Shown: positions 44,147 to 53,929 of the stretch, in pieces | Numbering within the stretch: the stretch's first letter is position 1 | Layout: each line of letters begins with the position of its first letter | Assembly: GCF_002946355.1 (NCBI RefSeq) | Contig: NZ_PKOZ01000003.1 | Coordinates: 53,224 to 117,223, forward strand | Direction: 5' to 3' | DNA length: 64,000 nt | Origin: Pradoshia eiseniae | GTDB lineage: Bacteria; Bacillota; Bacilli; Bacillales; Pradoshiaceae | Notes under the pieces: model-generated | Seen by the model: only the letters and a program-made list of their open reading frames with translations | What the model was told of the DNA's origin: nothing | Databases searched by the model: none | Made by a program: the position numbers and the translations under genes

Positions 44147-44728
44147 TTAAATAATTGGATTTGACGTTGTCTGTTCATCTATCCGTTTGAGAATCCTTGC
44201 CGGGTTTCCTCCAACAACAACATTATCAGGTACATCCTTCGTCACGACAGCACCTGAGGCGACGACCACATTATTTCCTATTGTCACTCCTGGATTTATG
44301 ACAGATCTTCCTCCAAGCCATACATTATTGCCAATCTTGACAGGCTTGCCGTATTCCAAGCCCGAATTGCGTTGATCAGGCAATAAAGGATGGGTCGCCG
44401 TATAAATATGTACTCCTGGTGCAAGCATGCAATTATCCCCGATTTCCACCGGGCATGTATCTAGAATAAGACAATCGAAATTGGCATAGAAGTTCTCTCC
44501 AACAAAAATATTATAACCATAATCACAAATGAAGTTCGGTTCCACATAAAGATTCTTTCCTGTCGAGCCAAACAGGTTTTTCAGTATCTCTTCTCTTTCC
44601 TTTATATCGGTCTCGATTGTCTGATTATACATTCTTGTCCATTTCCTTGCTTCCATCCGGTCTGCGACCAGCTCAGGGTCTGCTGAACGGTACATATCGC
44701 CATTGATCATTTTGTCTTTTTCAGTCAT
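44147..44728 (-). CDS. maa: Maltose O-acetyltransferase
   Basis: 193-aa acetyltransferase of the hexapeptide-repeat left-handed beta-helix family. The N-terminal Mac domain ([19 protein letters not shown]) and catalytic His113 in ATHPL are typical of maltose/galactoside acetyltransferases. It acetylates maltose, glucose or related sugars using acetyl-CoA. It lies 27 nt after coaA on the same strand and may be co-transcribed with it. No cre site was seen nearby. Confidence 0.9.
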   Translation of the reverse strand: MTEKDKMINGDMYRSADPELVADRMEARKWTRMYNQTIETDIKEREEILKNLFGSTGKNLYVEPNFICDYGYNIFVGENFYANFDCLILDTCPVEIGDNCMLAPGVHIYTATHPLLPDQRNSGLEYGKPVKIGNNVWLGGRSVINPGVTIGNNVVVASGAVVTKDVPDNVVVGGNPARILKRIDEQTTSNPII

Positions 44729-44755
44729 GACGCTCGCCCCTCTTTATGATCTTCG

Positions 44756-45691
44756 TTATATCTTTCGAAGCCGTACGGACGAAATCGAGTGATTTGCATC
44801 CTTCTCTAAGATGATATTAGCCCGGTTCCTTGTCGGGGCAATATTTTGGTCTAGGTTAATCTTGTTTATCCGATTCCAAATATCTGTGGCAACATTGTCC
44901 GCCTCTTCATCCGTTAAATCGGCATATCGATGGAAATAGGATTCCGGATTGGCGAAGGCCGTCTTTCTCAATGTTTTAAAGCGCTCTACATACCATTGGT
45001 AAATATCCCGATCATCAGCATCGACATAGATGGAGATATCAAAGAAATCGGATACATACACACTATGGGAATGCGCCTCCTGCTTTGGTGTCTGCAGCAC
45101 ATTAATTCCTTCAACAATGACTATATCCGGCTGCTTGATAACCGTGTACTTTCCCGGGACTATATCATAATAGAGATGGGAATAGACCGGTGCCTTGACC
45201 TTTGGATGTCCGGCTTTAATTCTTGATAATACTTTGATTAATTCTTTTGTATTATAACTTTCCGGGAACCCTTTCTTATCCATGATTCCCTTTGCATTCA
45301 GCACCTCATTGGGATAGAGGAAACCATCTGTCGTGATAATTTCGACACTCGGAGTGTTAGGCCATCTTGATAATAGCGCCTGGATAATCCTTGCCGTAGT
45401 GCTTTTCCCGACGGCTACGCTGCCGGCCACTCCAATGACATAGGGGACTTTTCTTGTTGTATTGCCAAAGAACGTATCTGTTACAGCATGAAGCATTTGA
45501 GAGGAATTGACGTATAAGTTTAATAGCCGTGTAAGCGGCAGGTATATGGTCGTAATTTCTTCCACAGATAATTTTTCGTTAACGCCTTGAAGTTCTTCAA
45601 TCTCTGCTTGTGTGAGCGTCATCGGTGTATTGAAACGTAAATTAGCCCATTCTTTTTTAGAAAAATAACGATATGGTGAAAAATTTGGCAT
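44756..45691 (-). CDS. coaA: Pantothenate kinase type I
   Basis: 311-aa kinase for the first step of coenzyme A synthesis (pantothenate to 4'-phosphopantothenate). The P-loop GSVAVGKS is at 90-97 and the family opening [20 protein letters not shown] and [13 protein letters not shown] match bacterial CoaA. Start set at ATG 45691 because GGGAG lies 6 nt upstream; a frame nine codons longer has no site. Type I kinases are feedback-inhibited by CoA. Leads a possible two-gene transcript with maa. Confidence 0.92.
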   Translation of the reverse strand: MPNFSPYRYFSKKEWANLRFNTPMTLTQAEIEELQGVNEKLSVEEITTIYLPLTRLLNLYVNSSQMLHAVTDTFFGNTTRKVPYVIGVAGSVAVGKSTTARIIQALLSRWPNTPSVEIITTDGFLYPNEVLNAKGIMDKKGFPESYNTKELIKVLSRIKAGHPKVKAPVYSHLYYDIVPGKYTVIKQPDIVIVEGINVLQTPKQEAHSHSVYVSDFFDISIYVDADDRDIYQWYVERFKTLRKTAFANPESYFHRYADLTDEEADNVATDIWNRINKINLDQNIAPTRNRANIILEKDANHSISSVRLRKI

Positions 45692-45849
45692 GGGTATCTC
45701 CCTTTTTCTCTTTCTCATTCAACAGTATAAACTTTGATTAAAGGATTTTCCACCCGAACAACCAATTTTATGGATTTTCGCGAACGTTGACCATCCGCTT
45801 GAGCGGATGATACTATTATATCAATCTTCCACAAAAGGAGAATGTTGAC

Positions 45850-46779
45850 ATGAATTCCATTTATATCATCCATGAAAATGAGGAATGGACAAGACATCTG
45901 ACAAAACGGCTCGAAGAATTGGAGCTTCCCTATAAGGAATGGCATATGCGCGACGGAATCGTAGACCTTACGAGTGAGCCGCCTGAGGGAATTTTTTATA
46001 ATCGCATGAGTGCCTCCTCCCATACACGGGGCCATCGATATGCTCCAGAGCTTGCAGCCGGTGTGCTGGATTGGCTTGAGCAGCATGGCCGTAAAGTATT
46101 CAACGGGCCAAAAGCTCTTTCATTCGAAATTAGTAAGATCAAACAATATACCGCTCTCACAAAAGCAGGCATCAAAACACCGGCGACGATAGCCGCAACA
46201 GGCAAGGCAAACATTATCGAAGCTGCCAAAAAGCTTGGCAAGAAACCGTTCATTACAAAGCATAACCGAGCTGGAAAAGGGCTTGGGGTCCAATTATTTC
46301 AATCAATCGAAGCACTGGAAGCTTATGTGAACAGCTCTGCTTTCGAAGAACCTATTGATGGGATTACGCTCATTCAAGAATATATACAATCTCCAGACTC
46401 CGCTATAACAAGGGCTGAATTTATTGGCGGCAGATTTCTCTATGCTGTCAATGTGGATACATCATCCGGCTTTGAGCTATGTCCGGCCGATGCATGCCAA
46501 ATCAATGATCTTTTCTGCCCGACAGGTGAGCCTGTTGAAGAAAAACCTCAATTTGTCATCCTAGAAGATTTTCATGACCCAATCATTGAACAATATGAAA
46601 ACTTCCTGCGTGATGCACAGATTGATGTTGCGGGTATTGAATTTATCAAGGATGAAGCTGGCACTATCTATACGTACGATATAAATACGAATACGAATTA
46701 TAATTCAGACGCAGAGAGTCGTGCCGGTAAGTATGGCATGCTCGAGTTAGCTAAATTCCTTGGCTCAAAACTAGGATAA
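45850..46779 (+). CDS. RimK-like ATP-grasp ligase
   Basis: 309-aa ATP-grasp enzyme. The ATP-binding strands are visible in KKPFITKHNRAGKGLGVQLF, the acceptor part in TLIQEYIQSPD, and the magnesium site in YDINTNTNYN near residue 277. It should join an amino acid or peptide to a carboxylate with ATP cleavage, as RimK does with glutamate. It is monocistronic, with AAAGGAG before the ATG, and has no neighbour that gives the substrate. Widespread but uncharacterised in Bacillus. Confidence 0.8.
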   Translation: MNSIYIIHENEEWTRHLTKRLEELELPYKEWHMRDGIVDLTSEPPEGIFYNRMSASSHTRGHRYAPELAAGVLDWLEQHGRKVFNGPKALSFEISKIKQYTALTKAGIKTPATIAATGKANIIEAAKKLGKKPFITKHNRAGKGLGVQLFQSIEALEAYVNSSAFEEPIDGITLIQEYIQSPDSAITRAEFIGGRFLYAVNVDTSSGFELCPADACQINDLFCPTGEPVEEKPQFVILEDFHDPIIEQYENFLRDAQIDVAGIEFIKDEAGTIYTYDINTNTNYNSDAESRAGKYGMLELAKFLGSKLG

Positions 46780-46785
46780 TAGAAT

Positions 46786-46829
46786 AAAGCCCAATCAATG
46801 ATTGCCATTTATTCATTGATTGGGCTTTT
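46786..46829. terminator. Bidirectional terminator after the ATP-grasp gene
   Basis: AAAGCCCAATCAATGA pairs with TCATTGATTGGGCTTT (16 bp) and is followed by T on the plus strand and preceded by A runs for the minus-strand gene. Confidence 0.92.
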
Positions 46830-46836
46830 CACATGT

Positions 46837-47454
46837 CTAATATAATCTTTTCCGATATCCTTCATTTAAGCTAGTTTCTATTTCTGTCTGTGTTGTTATT
46901 TTTGCATGAGCGGCGAGAATTTCGGCAGCTCTTGGTAATTCTTGATCAAGGAGCCAAGCGGCCGGATTCCAAAGATTCGAACGAATCATTGCCTTTCCGC
47001 AATGGAGGAAGCATTCCTCAACTTCAACCCCGATTCCAGCCAAAGGAATGGTATTGGATACAGCGAGCGGTGCAAGTAATTCCTCATCCGTGACGATTGA
47101 CGCTTTTCCATTTACCCTTAGTGTCTCCCTCAAGCCAGGAATCAGAAAAATCAAGCCTACATGCGGGTTCTCGAGTATATTATAGAGCGAATCGATTCGT
47201 TTATTCCCTCTTCTTTCAGGAATCAGTAAATGCTTTTGATTAAGTATAGATACAAAACCAGGTTGATCACCGCGTGGTGAGACATCACAGCTTCCTGACT
47301 TGTCCGCCGTGGCTAATAGCAGCAGCGGAGATTTAGCGATAAAATCCTCGCAATGCCTATCCAAGCTGTCAATTACCTTATGTACAGCAAGATTGCTCGG
47401 TGTGCCAACAAGCTCCTGTAGCGCTTCCCTCGTATGGATGGTTCGATTAAACAT
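46837..47454 (-). CDS. PPOX-class FMN-dependent flavoprotein, MSMEG_1061 type
   Basis: 205-aa split-barrel flavoprotein of the pyridoxamine-phosphate-oxidase-like class. Segments PLLLLATADKSGSCDVSPRG and HLLIPERRGNKRIDSLYNIL are those of the MSMEG_1061-related group. Members bind FMN or F420 and reduce small molecules, but the substrate is unknown. GGGG-containing site before the start. Monocistronic; convergent with the ATP-grasp gene through a shared terminator. Confidence 0.82.
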   Translation of the reverse strand: MFNRTIHTREALQELVGTPSNLAVHKVIDSLDRHCEDFIAKSPLLLLATADKSGSCDVSPRGDQPGFVSILNQKHLLIPERRGNKRIDSLYNILENPHVGLIFLIPGLRETLRVNGKASIVTDEELLAPLAVSNTIPLAGIGVEVEECFLHCGKAMIRSNLWNPAAWLLDQELPRAAEILAAHAKITTQTEIETSLNEGYRKRLY

Positions 47455-47502
47455 GGATTCCCCCTTGAATATTTCTGCGGAACTTTTGACTATGTATATT
47501 CC

Positions 47503-47784
47503 TCACAAGTAAATGATGAGCGCAGAAAGAAGGCAAACCGCCAAGCTTGGCAGAGCTATGAGCAGATAGCTATTTGACCATGTAGACTTTAGATGCGCCA
47601 TTTTGCCAAAGTCATCGGCTAGCTCCTTGGAAGGCTCTGAACCGACCATCAGCAAAGCGATAAGCAAGCTCATTCCGCCTGTGATACCTGTCAAGACCGG
47701 CAATAGCTGTACATCACGGTATAGAGCGAATATGAAAATATCAATACAAGCGATGATGACTCCATAGATTAGAAATTTCTTCAT
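47503..47784 (-). CDS. DUF5316-like membrane protein
   Basis: 93-aa protein with three membrane spans (about 4-20, 28-47 and 74-92). The pattern matches small DUF5316 proteins of Bacilli by my recollection. A basic loop (KELADDFGKMAHLKSTWSN) lies between spans two and three. Function unknown. It is 48 nt from the PPOX gene on the same strand and could be in one transcript with it. Confidence 0.6.
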   Translation of the reverse strand: MKKFLIYGVIIACIDIFIFALYRDVQLLPVLTGITGGMSLLIALLMVGSEPSKELADDFGKMAHLKSTWSNSYLLIALPSLAVCLLSALIIYL

Positions 47785-47857
47785 GATTATCCCTACTCTC
47801 TCAATCTTTTCGCGTGCCCCCTCTACTTCCGGTGAAACCTACTTCCTTATTAGTATT

Positions 47858-48484
47858 CTAACATTCTTCGGACAAGTAATCGCTTATCGCGTTTGCAACT
47901 GCTTGGAAATAGTCTTCAGCATGGGGAACAAAGTCAGCCTTCGTTAAACTTTGTTTATGACTTACTTTTTTCCCGCCTTTATCAACTATGAATCCTTCTG
48001 CTGTCATTTGGCTGCATTTACCAGTGTAAAAACTGATCAAATCCTTCACGCTCACTTTTACGATTCCCTCTACTTCTTCTGGCTGCAGAATAAAGGACTC
48101 CATCGGTTTCTCACACTCATATAGATAGACATGGCTGAACTCCTTATCTATCATCCTATCTATCTCTATGATATTTTGAAACGTTCCTAAATAGGTAAGC
48201 TCGTCATATTTCACGGCTATCCCAACTTCCTCTTCAATCTCCCGTACCCCTTCTCGCACTGTTTCTTGTTCCATTAAGTGGCCTGCGACCGTCATATCAA
48301 ACAGATTAGGGAAATCCTTTTTGAGGTGACTGCGTTTCTGCAAATAAATGGACCGATTCCGTTGATTGCCATCGATGAAGTATACTTGGAAAGTCTCGTG
48401 CCAATAACCTTTTTCATGCGCTTCCTTACGTGTTGACGTACCTATTTGTGACCCGTGTTCATCAAATATCTTTAAAACTTCCAT
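47858..48484 (-). CDS. NUDIX hydrolase (IPP-isomerase-like)
   Basis: 208-aa NUDIX protein with the box GHLMEQETVREGVREIEEEVG matching the consensus at the key Glu/Arg residues. The opening EVLKIFDEHGSQIGTSTRKE is that of the isopentenyl-diphosphate-isomerase-like subgroup, as in the NUDIX gene at 38.9 kb, but the two are only distantly alike. Start set at the ATG at 48484, with GAGG 8 nt upstream; an ATG six bases earlier is too near. Substrate unknown. Confidence 0.85.
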   Translation of the reverse strand: MEVLKIFDEHGSQIGTSTRKEAHEKGYWHETFQVYFIDGNQRNRSIYLQKRSHLKKDFPNLFDMTVAGHLMEQETVREGVREIEEEVGIAVKYDELTYLGTFQNIIEIDRMIDKEFSHVYLYECEKPMESFILQPEEVEGIVKVSVKDLISFYTGKCSQMTAEGFIVDKGGKKVSHKQSLTKADFVPHAEDYFQAVANAISDYLSEEC

Positions 48485-48647
48485 ATTCATCGCCTCATAC
48501 CTTTTACTATTATTATATTCATGGAAGCGCTTAGGAATCCATATACGATACGATTTTTCTAATCCATTCCATCCCGAAAATTCGGCCATTTATACCCTTG
48601 AGCCTCCTATCAAACTGAATCCTTTTTTAAATTTTGCATGCGCAGCA

Positions 48648-48672
48648 GTTTATGAAGCAAGAAGAAGGGAAA
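48648..48672 (+). promoter_or_regulatory. Candidate SigB promoter for ohr
   Basis: GTTTAT, a 13-nt spacer and GGGAAA match the SigB consensus with one mismatch in each box or better. The -10 lies 34 nt before the ohr start. OhrB is SigB-dependent in B. subtilis. Confidence 0.5.
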
Positions 48673-48706
48673 AGTCTATTAATTGCTTAGAAAAGGGGAT
48701 GAAGAA

Positions 48707-49123
48707 ATGGAACCATTATATACAGCCGTTGTTTCAGCAACGGGCGGAAGAGAAGGGCATGTCAAATCTGAGGACGGAATCATTGACTTAGATGTACGGC
48801 AGCCGAAAGCCTTGGGAGGTTCTGGGGAGGAAGCAGCGAATCCAGAGTTGTTTTTCGCTTCCGGCTTTGCTGCTTGCTATGACGGTGCTCTTAATCTTGT
48901 ATTGCGCAAAAACCGGATCAAGGCTGATACAAGCGTGACTGCTAATGTAACAATCGGTAAGGATGAGGCAGATAATGGATTAAAGCTTGCCGTTCGACTT
49001 GATGTATCTATTCCCGATTTATCAAAAGAGGATGTTGAAAAGTATGCGAAGGAAGCCCATCAGGTTTGCCCTTACTCCAAAGCAACACGAGGAAATATTG
49101 ATGTAACAATCATTCCTGTGTGA
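48707..49123 (+). CDS. ohrB: Organic hydroperoxide resistance protein (Ohr/OsmC family)
   Basis: 138-aa OsmC-fold peroxidase that reduces organic hydroperoxides. The two catalytic cysteines are in FAACYDGAL and HQVCPYSKATRG. Usual length for Ohr. The ATG at 48707 has GGGG 8 nt upstream; the frame reaches further 5' without a site. No OhrR-type regulator is next to it, which with the SigB-like promoter favours the OhrB (general-stress) rather than the OhrR-controlled OhrA role. Confidence 0.9.
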   Translation: MEPLYTAVVSATGGREGHVKSEDGIIDLDVRQPKALGGSGEEAANPELFFASGFAACYDGALNLVLRKNRIKADTSVTANVTIGKDEADNGLKLAVRLDVSIPDLSKEDVEKYAKEAHQVCPYSKATRGNIDVTIIPV

Positions 49124-49143
49124 TAGATATCCCTATCAGGACA

Positions 49144-49176
49144 AAAGCGGTGTACAGTATAACTGTACACCGCTTT
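49144..49176. terminator. Bidirectional terminator between ohr and dhaS
   Basis: AAAGCGGTGTACAGT and ACTGTACACCGCTTT form a 15-bp stem over a three-base loop, serving both convergent genes. Confidence 0.92.
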
Positions 49177-49180
49177 CTGA

Positions 49181-50668
49181 TTAATTCATGTTAATCCATA
49201 CACTCTTCACTTCTGTATAGTTATCAAGCGCGTAGCTTCCCATTTCACGACCAAGACCTGATTGTTTATATCCGCCAAATGGTGAACCCGCATCAAAGGT
49301 ATTGTACGTATTGACCCAAACAGTTCCTGCTTTCAGCTTATGCGCAATATAATGGGCTTTCTTGATATCTTGCGTCCAGACACCTGCCGCAAGACCGTAC
49401 ATGGAGTCATTAGCCTTTTCGACTAAATCATCAATATCATCAAACGGCATGGCCGAAACAACCGGGCCAAAGATTTCTTCCTTAGCGATTGTCATGCTGT
49501 GGTTAACATCCGCAAAGATCGTCGGCGAGACAAAATAGCCTTTCTCAAACGGGATATCCCCGCCAGTCAGCACCTCTGCCCCCTCTTCAATCCCCTTATC
49601 AATATACCCTTTAACACGGGATTGCTGAGTGGAGGAAATAAGCGGTCCCATTGTCGTGCCCTCTTCCAAGCCATTTCCCTGTTTAATCTTCTTCGTATTA
49701 GAGACAAGGTCAGCGACTACATTATCATATAAATTCTTCTGCACATAAAGACGGCTGCCCGCACAGCAAACCTGTCCTTGGTTGAACATAATTCCCATCA
49801 AGGCGCCTGGTACAGCCTTCGTCAAATCAGCATCAGGCAAAATGATGTTCGGGGATTTCCCGCCAAGCTCGAGCGTAATCCTTTTTAACGTATCAGCAGC
49901 CGAGCGCATGATAGATTTCCCAACCTTTGTCGAGCCAGTGAAGGCGACCTTATCGACATCAGGATGGTCAACAAGCGGCTGCCCAGCCGTTTGCCCATAA
50001 CCTGGGACGATATTAACTACCCCGTCCGGGAATCCGGCTTCCTGAATTAATTCAGCTAAATAGAGAGCCGAAAGCGGTGTGTTCTCCGCTGGTTTTAAGA
50101 CTACCGTACAGCCAGTCGCAAGAGCAGCGCCAAGCTTCCAGGCTGCCATAAGGAGCGGGAAGTTCCAAGGAATAATCTGTCCGACGACCCCTACCGGCTC
50201 ATGCCTTGTATAATTAAAATAATTCCCCTGAACAGGAATAGTTTGTCCGACTATTTTCGTTGCCCAGCCGGAGAAATAGCGGAAATGCTCTACTGCCAGA
50301 GGAACATCGGCATTTGATGTTTCCGAATAAGGCTTCCCGTTATCTAAAGTTTCAAGCTGAGCCAGCTCCACTTTATTCTCTTCCATTAAATCAGCTAACT
50401 TATAAATAAGCCGGCTTCTTTGTGCAGCGCTCATCCTGCTCCACGGCCCTTCATCAAATGCTTTCCGTGCAGCCTTTACAGCAAGATTGATATCCTCTTC
50501 CTCAGCTTCCGCGACTTTCGCGAGAACTTCTCCTGTTGCCGGATTCATGGTATCAAATGTCTTTCCTCCTGCTGCGTCAACGAACTTTCCATTGATATAT
50601 AACTGTTTTGTGCCCTCTAGAAATTTTGCTAGCTTCGGGCTGATGTTGGGACTAAGTGTGGTTGCCAT
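49181..50668 (-). CDS. dhaS: NAD-dependent aldehyde dehydrogenase DhaS
   Basis: 495-aa aldehyde dehydrogenase, same length as B. subtilis DhaS and very like it (YTRHEPVGVVGQIIPWNFPL; SYALDNYTEVKSVW). Catalytic residues are Cys302 and general-base Glu267 (LELGGK); the cofactor loop is FTGSTKVG. It oxidises aldehydes to acids; 3-hydroxypropionaldehyde and other aliphatic aldehydes are typical substrates of the family. It has a strong SigA promoter and a perfect cre site at the start of transcription, so glucose should repress it through CcpA. Confidence 0.92.
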   Translation of the reverse strand: MATTLSPNISPKLAKFLEGTKQLYINGKFVDAAGGKTFDTMNPATGEVLAKVAEAEEEDINLAVKAARKAFDEGPWSRMSAAQRSRLIYKLADLMEENKVELAQLETLDNGKPYSETSNADVPLAVEHFRYFSGWATKIVGQTIPVQGNYFNYTRHEPVGVVGQIIPWNFPLLMAAWKLGAALATGCTVVLKPAENTPLSALYLAELIQEAGFPDGVVNIVPGYGQTAGQPLVDHPDVDKVAFTGSTKVGKSIMRSAADTLKRITLELGGKSPNIILPDADLTKAVPGALMGIMFNQGQVCCAGSRLYVQKNLYDNVVADLVSNTKKIKQGNGLEEGTTMGPLISSTQQSRVKGYIDKGIEEGAEVLTGGDIPFEKGYFVSPTIFADVNHSMTIAKEEIFGPVVSAMPFDDIDDLVEKANDSMYGLAAGVWTQDIKKAHYIAHKLKAGTVWVNTYNTFDAGSPFGGYKQSGLGREMGSYALDNYTEVKSVWINMN

Positions 50669-50696
50669 AACTATCCCTCCAAATTATATATTTTCG

Positions 50697-50711
50697 TTGG
50701 AAACGTTTTCA
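50697..50711. promoter_or_regulatory. cre (CcpA) site of dhaS
   Basis: TTGGAAACGTTTTCA matches WTGNAANCGNWNNCW at every fixed position. It lies right at the -10/transcription start of dhaS, a position where CcpA blocks initiation. Confidence 0.85.
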
Positions 50712-50739
50712 TTATAAGACATATTTTTACTTTTATCAA
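50711..50739 (-). promoter_or_regulatory. SigA promoter of dhaS
   Basis: On the minus strand TTGATA, a 17-nt spacer and TATAAT (50711-50716), close to the vegetative consensus. The rest of the 50669-50971 spacer, 50740-50971, shows nothing further I can name apart from the ribosome site of the next gene. Confidence 0.75.
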
Positions 50740-50971
50740 TTTGTTATCAGAATCTTTTTACCTATTCTAGCAGGACATTATGATACTATTTCTTTCTTCT
50801 GTCATACTTGTCTTAAAACCTCTTAATTCAGGGTAAATATACCTTACTAACCTCCCCAGACCATTTTTCTTACATAATTAACAATTTCATGACAAGAAAG
50901 AGGATATGGTTGCCATCAGCGAGAATATTGAAGAATTAGCAGAAATCAAAATTCATTCCAGGAGGCAAATG

Positions 50972-51388
50972 ATGGAGAATACCCTTCTTGATGACTTTGA
51001 ACAGTTTTTTGTCGAATTCCAGCGGGTTTGGAACAGCTGTCATACAGAGGAAATGGTTGAACGACTCTCGCCTGATATTGCCGTCCGTTGGTCCATGGCT
51101 GATGGGACAGTATCCGATTGGGGCTATAAGGAAGCTTGCCTCGGCTGGGCAGAGGCGTTTGATGAATATTGCGGTCATGATCCGAAATGGACTTTTCATC
51201 CTTTAAAGACTGCTCTAGCTTCGGAAAATGAAGTCATCGCCATATTTTGGGTCACTTTTGAGATGGATGGAATTCCGAAGGATGTCGTCAAATTGTTTAT
51301 CCAGCGTTTCAGAAAGGAAGAATCAGGCTGGAAGCTTCTCAGGGAATATTGTGAGAGTTTGAATCCCTCACTCGTGTCAATCAAATAA
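50972..51388 (+). CDS. SnoaL/NTF2-like protein
   Basis: 138-aa protein resembling the NTF2-like SnoaL fold (N-terminal helix FEQFFVEFQRVWNSCH, then beta-strands with RWSMADGT, IAIFWVTFEM and the end SGWKLLREYCESL). Proteins of this shape are often small-molecule isomerases or hydrolases, or binders. AGGAGG lies 6 nt before the ATG at 50972; an ATG 66 nt upstream also has a weak site and would add 22 residues. No neighbour suggests a substrate. Confidence 0.6.
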   Translation: MENTLLDDFEQFFVEFQRVWNSCHTEEMVERLSPDIAVRWSMADGTVSDWGYKEACLGWAEAFDEYCGHDPKWTFHPLKTALASENEVIAIFWVTFEMDGIPKDVVKLFIQRFRKEESGWKLLREYCESLNPSLVSIK

Positions 51389-51404
51389 AGGACCAAAACG
51401 AAAC

Positions 51405-51429
51405 GGGCGCTCCTTAATTGGGAGCACCC
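51405..51429 (+). terminator. Weak terminator after the SnoaL-like gene
   Basis: GGGCGCTCC and GGAGCACCC pair with one mismatch over TTAATTGG, followed by ATTTC, 17 nt after the stop. Confidence 0.4.
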
Positions 51430-51476
51430 ATTTCACCAAAAACTGACTCACACTTCTTATGCATGCAAGCAGCAAC

Positions 51477-52406
51477 TCAATGCACTTGTTCCTGCTCGAT
51501 AAATTGTTCAATTTTATTCAGTAAAATTAACAGAGCCGCTCTCGTTTCAAATTCTTCACGCGTTTTCGGAAGATCCATGGATTCAAACTTATGTCTTAAC
51601 GCATGAAACTTTTCTAGCATTTGATTCGATTCCTTCAGATTGGCAGCGAACTCCTCTACCAAATCAGCAATCATATCATTTTGCTCGAAGGCAGTCGGCA
51701 GGTTTATGATAAGCGGAACCATCCGTTCGACAAGCTGAAACTGCTGCTGCCTTTTCGTAAAATGAGTAAGATAAAATGATTCCCGTTTAAAAAAGGAATT
51801 CTCCTCGCTCCTTCTCGCTAAATCGATTCCCGTCTCGAGCAGCTTTTTCGTTCGGATAATATATTCATCATTCCAAACCCGCTCCCTTTTCCGAATGAAT
51901 CGGCTGAATTGCAGGAAAATCATCTCAAAATTATGATTGAGCTCTTGCGAAATTTTCTGCAATTCCCCCTCGACACTCGGCATATACAAATTAAACAGCA
52001 AAGCAACAAGAATGCCGATTAGCACAATGCATAATTGATTGATGAGAAGCTCCTGCGTAATCGAATAGGACATATATAGCTGCATCACAATCACAAATCC
52101 CGGGACAATCCCGTCCTGCAAGCCAAACTTCGCCATAAGAGGCACATATATAAACAAAAGCAGCCCTACTGCGACCGGTGTATAGGCGCATCCCTCAAAA
52201 ATTAAAATAGCCAGTCCCATTCCAATTAAACAAGCAAGCAGCCGCCTCCAAGCAATCAAAATGCTTTTTCGTTGTGTACTCTGTACGCTCAAGAGAGTAA
52301 TCACCGCTGCCGTGCTCGCATTCTGAAAGCCAATAAGCTGAGCGATGGATAAAGCGATCATGGCTCCTATCGCTGTTTTTACAGTCCTGCTTCCAATCGT
52401 AAACAT
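51477..52406 (-). CDS. Aromatic acid exporter family membrane protein (ArAE/YgaE type)
   Basis: 309-aa protein with an N-terminal half of about six spans (residues 10-145) and a cytoplasmic helical C-terminal half of about 160 residues, the layout of the ArAE_1 plus ArAE_1_C group (UPF0421). The characteristic opening is SRTVKTAIGAMIALSIAQ. E. coli AaeB relatives export aromatic carboxylic acids; for the Bacillus proteins this is inferred only. AAAGAAGGGG lies before the start. Monocistronic. Confidence 0.82.
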   Translation of the reverse strand: MFTIGSRTVKTAIGAMIALSIAQLIGFQNASTAAVITLLSVQSTQRKSILIAWRRLLACLIGMGLAILIFEGCAYTPVAVGLLLFIYVPLMAKFGLQDGIVPGFVIVMQLYMSYSITQELLINQLCIVLIGILVALLFNLYMPSVEGELQKISQELNHNFEMIFLQFSRFIRKRERVWNDEYIIRTKKLLETGIDLARRSEENSFFKRESFYLTHFTKRQQQFQLVERMVPLIINLPTAFEQNDMIADLVEEFAANLKESNQMLEKFHALRHKFESMDLPKTREEFETRAALLILLNKIEQFIEQEQVH

Positions 52407-52638
52407 ATCGACAAACCCCTTCTTTCAATGAAACTATATATTGATTCAACACTATTCGGACGTTCCCTTATAGGTGATTGCCACAGATACCCACATTTCT
52501 TTTTCACAAATCATTATATTAAAATAAATCCATGAAATAAATGTCCTTAAGAAAGGAAAAATAAACTCGCGAGGTTTTGGGCAAGTTTTTGCTGAAATAA
52601 TTAAATTTTCGCTATAATAGAATACATAAAGGAGATGA

Positions 52639-53880
52639 ATGGACATAATGAACAGCAAATTAGTTGAACGATTTCTTACATACGTAAAGGTGGATACCCA
52701 ATCAAATGAGGCGAGTATATCTTGCCCATCCACAGAAAAACAATTTAATCTGTTGAATTTGCTAAAGGACGAACTTGCCGCAATCGGCATGCAAGAGATA
52801 ACCTTAGATGAAAATGGCTACTTATTTGCGACCCTGCCGGCGAATACGGATAAACCATTGCCGACAATCGGGTTTCTTGCACATGTTGATACAGCGACAG
52901 ATTTCACTGGAGCGAATGTTAAACCGCAAATGATTGAGAATTATGATGGCGGTGACATTGTCCTGAATGAAGCACTCAACATCATCCTTTCACCAAAGGA
53001 TTTTCCCGAGCTATCCGGATATAAGGGGCAAACTTTAATTACAACGGATGGCACCACTCTTCTTGGTGCAGATGATAAAGCGGGAATCGCCGAAATCATG
53101 ACAGCGATGGATTACTTAATTCAACACCCAGAGATCAAGCATGGGAAAATCCGCGTTGCCTTCACGCCTGATGAGGAAATTGGCCGCGGACCGCATAAAT
53201 TTGATGTGGAGCGCTTTAATGCTGATTTCGCCTATACATTGGATGGAGGCCCGCTTGGAGAGCTTGAGTTTGAAAGCTTTAACGCTGCCTCTGCCAAGCT
53301 AACGGTAAAAGGCACTAATGTCCACCCAGGGTCAGCAAAGAATAAGATGGTCAATTCCATGAAAATCGCCATGGACTTCCATGCTGAACTCCCAAAAGAA
53401 GAAGCTCCTGAATACACCGAAGGCTATGAAGGCTTCTATCATTTGCTTGCCATGAATGGTGATGTCGAACAGACCAATCTTTCCTATATTATTCGCGATC
53501 ATGATCGTGACAAATTTGAGGCCAAGAAGTCAAATATGCTAAAGATTGCCGCAAAATATCAAGAGAAATATGGTCAGGAGAATATCATCCTTGAAGTTAA
53601 TGACCAATATTATAATATGGGCGAGAAAATTGAGCCTGTTAAAGAAATTGTCGATGTCGCTCATCAAGCGATGGTTAACCTTGGAATCAAACCAATTGTA
53701 AAGCCAATTCGCGGCGGCACAGACGGGTCTCAGCTTTCCTTCATGGGACTTCCAACACCTAACATCTTTGCCGGTGGTGAGAACTTCCACGGCAAATTCG
53801 AGTATGTTTCTGTTCAAAGCATGGAAAAAGCATCCGAGGTCATCGTGGAGTTAGTCCAGTTATTTGAGCAGCGTTCTTAA
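52639..53880 (+). CDS. pepT: Peptidase T (tripeptidase)
   Basis: 413-aa M20-family aminotripeptidase with two zinc ions. Metal ligands and neighbours are in [33 protein letters not shown] and [10 protein letters not shown]; the dimerisation lid domain runs from about 210 to 320. It splits the N-terminal residue from tripeptides. The ATG at 52639 has GGAG 5 nt upstream; an ATG three codons later aligns with other PepT starts, so the first three residues are uncertain. A terminator follows. Confidence 0.93.
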   Translation: MDIMNSKLVERFLTYVKVDTQSNEASISCPSTEKQFNLLNLLKDELAAIGMQEITLDENGYLFATLPANTDKPLPTIGFLAHVDTATDFTGANVKPQMIENYDGGDIVLNEALNIILSPKDFPELSGYKGQTLITTDGTTLLGADDKAGIAEIMTAMDYLIQHPEIKHGKIRVAFTPDEEIGRGPHKFDVERFNADFAYTLDGGPLGELEFESFNAASAKLTVKGTNVHPGSAKNKMVNSMKIAMDFHAELPKEEAPEYTEGYEGFYHLLAMNGDVEQTNLSYIIRDHDRDKFEAKKSNMLKIAAKYQEKYGQENIILEVNDQYYNMGEKIEPVKEIVDVAHQAMVNLGIKPIVKPIRGGTDGSQLSFMGLPTPNIFAGGENFHGKFEYVSVQSMEKASEVIVELVQLFEQRS

Positions 53881-53885
53881 AAGGC

Positions 53886-53929
53886 AAAAAGCGGAGAGGC
53901 CTCTATTGAAAAAGAGCCTCTCCGCTTTA
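53886..53929. terminator. Bidirectional terminator between pepT and the BsuPI lipoprotein gene
   Basis: AAAGCGGAGAGGC and GCCTCTCCGCTTT form a 13-bp stem with a 15-nt loop and flanking A/T tracts. Confidence 0.9.

Noticed and set aside
48521..48535. cre-like sequence ATGGAAGCGCTTAGG upstream of the second NUDIX gene
   Set aside because: The last two consensus positions are wrong and there is no catabolic link.
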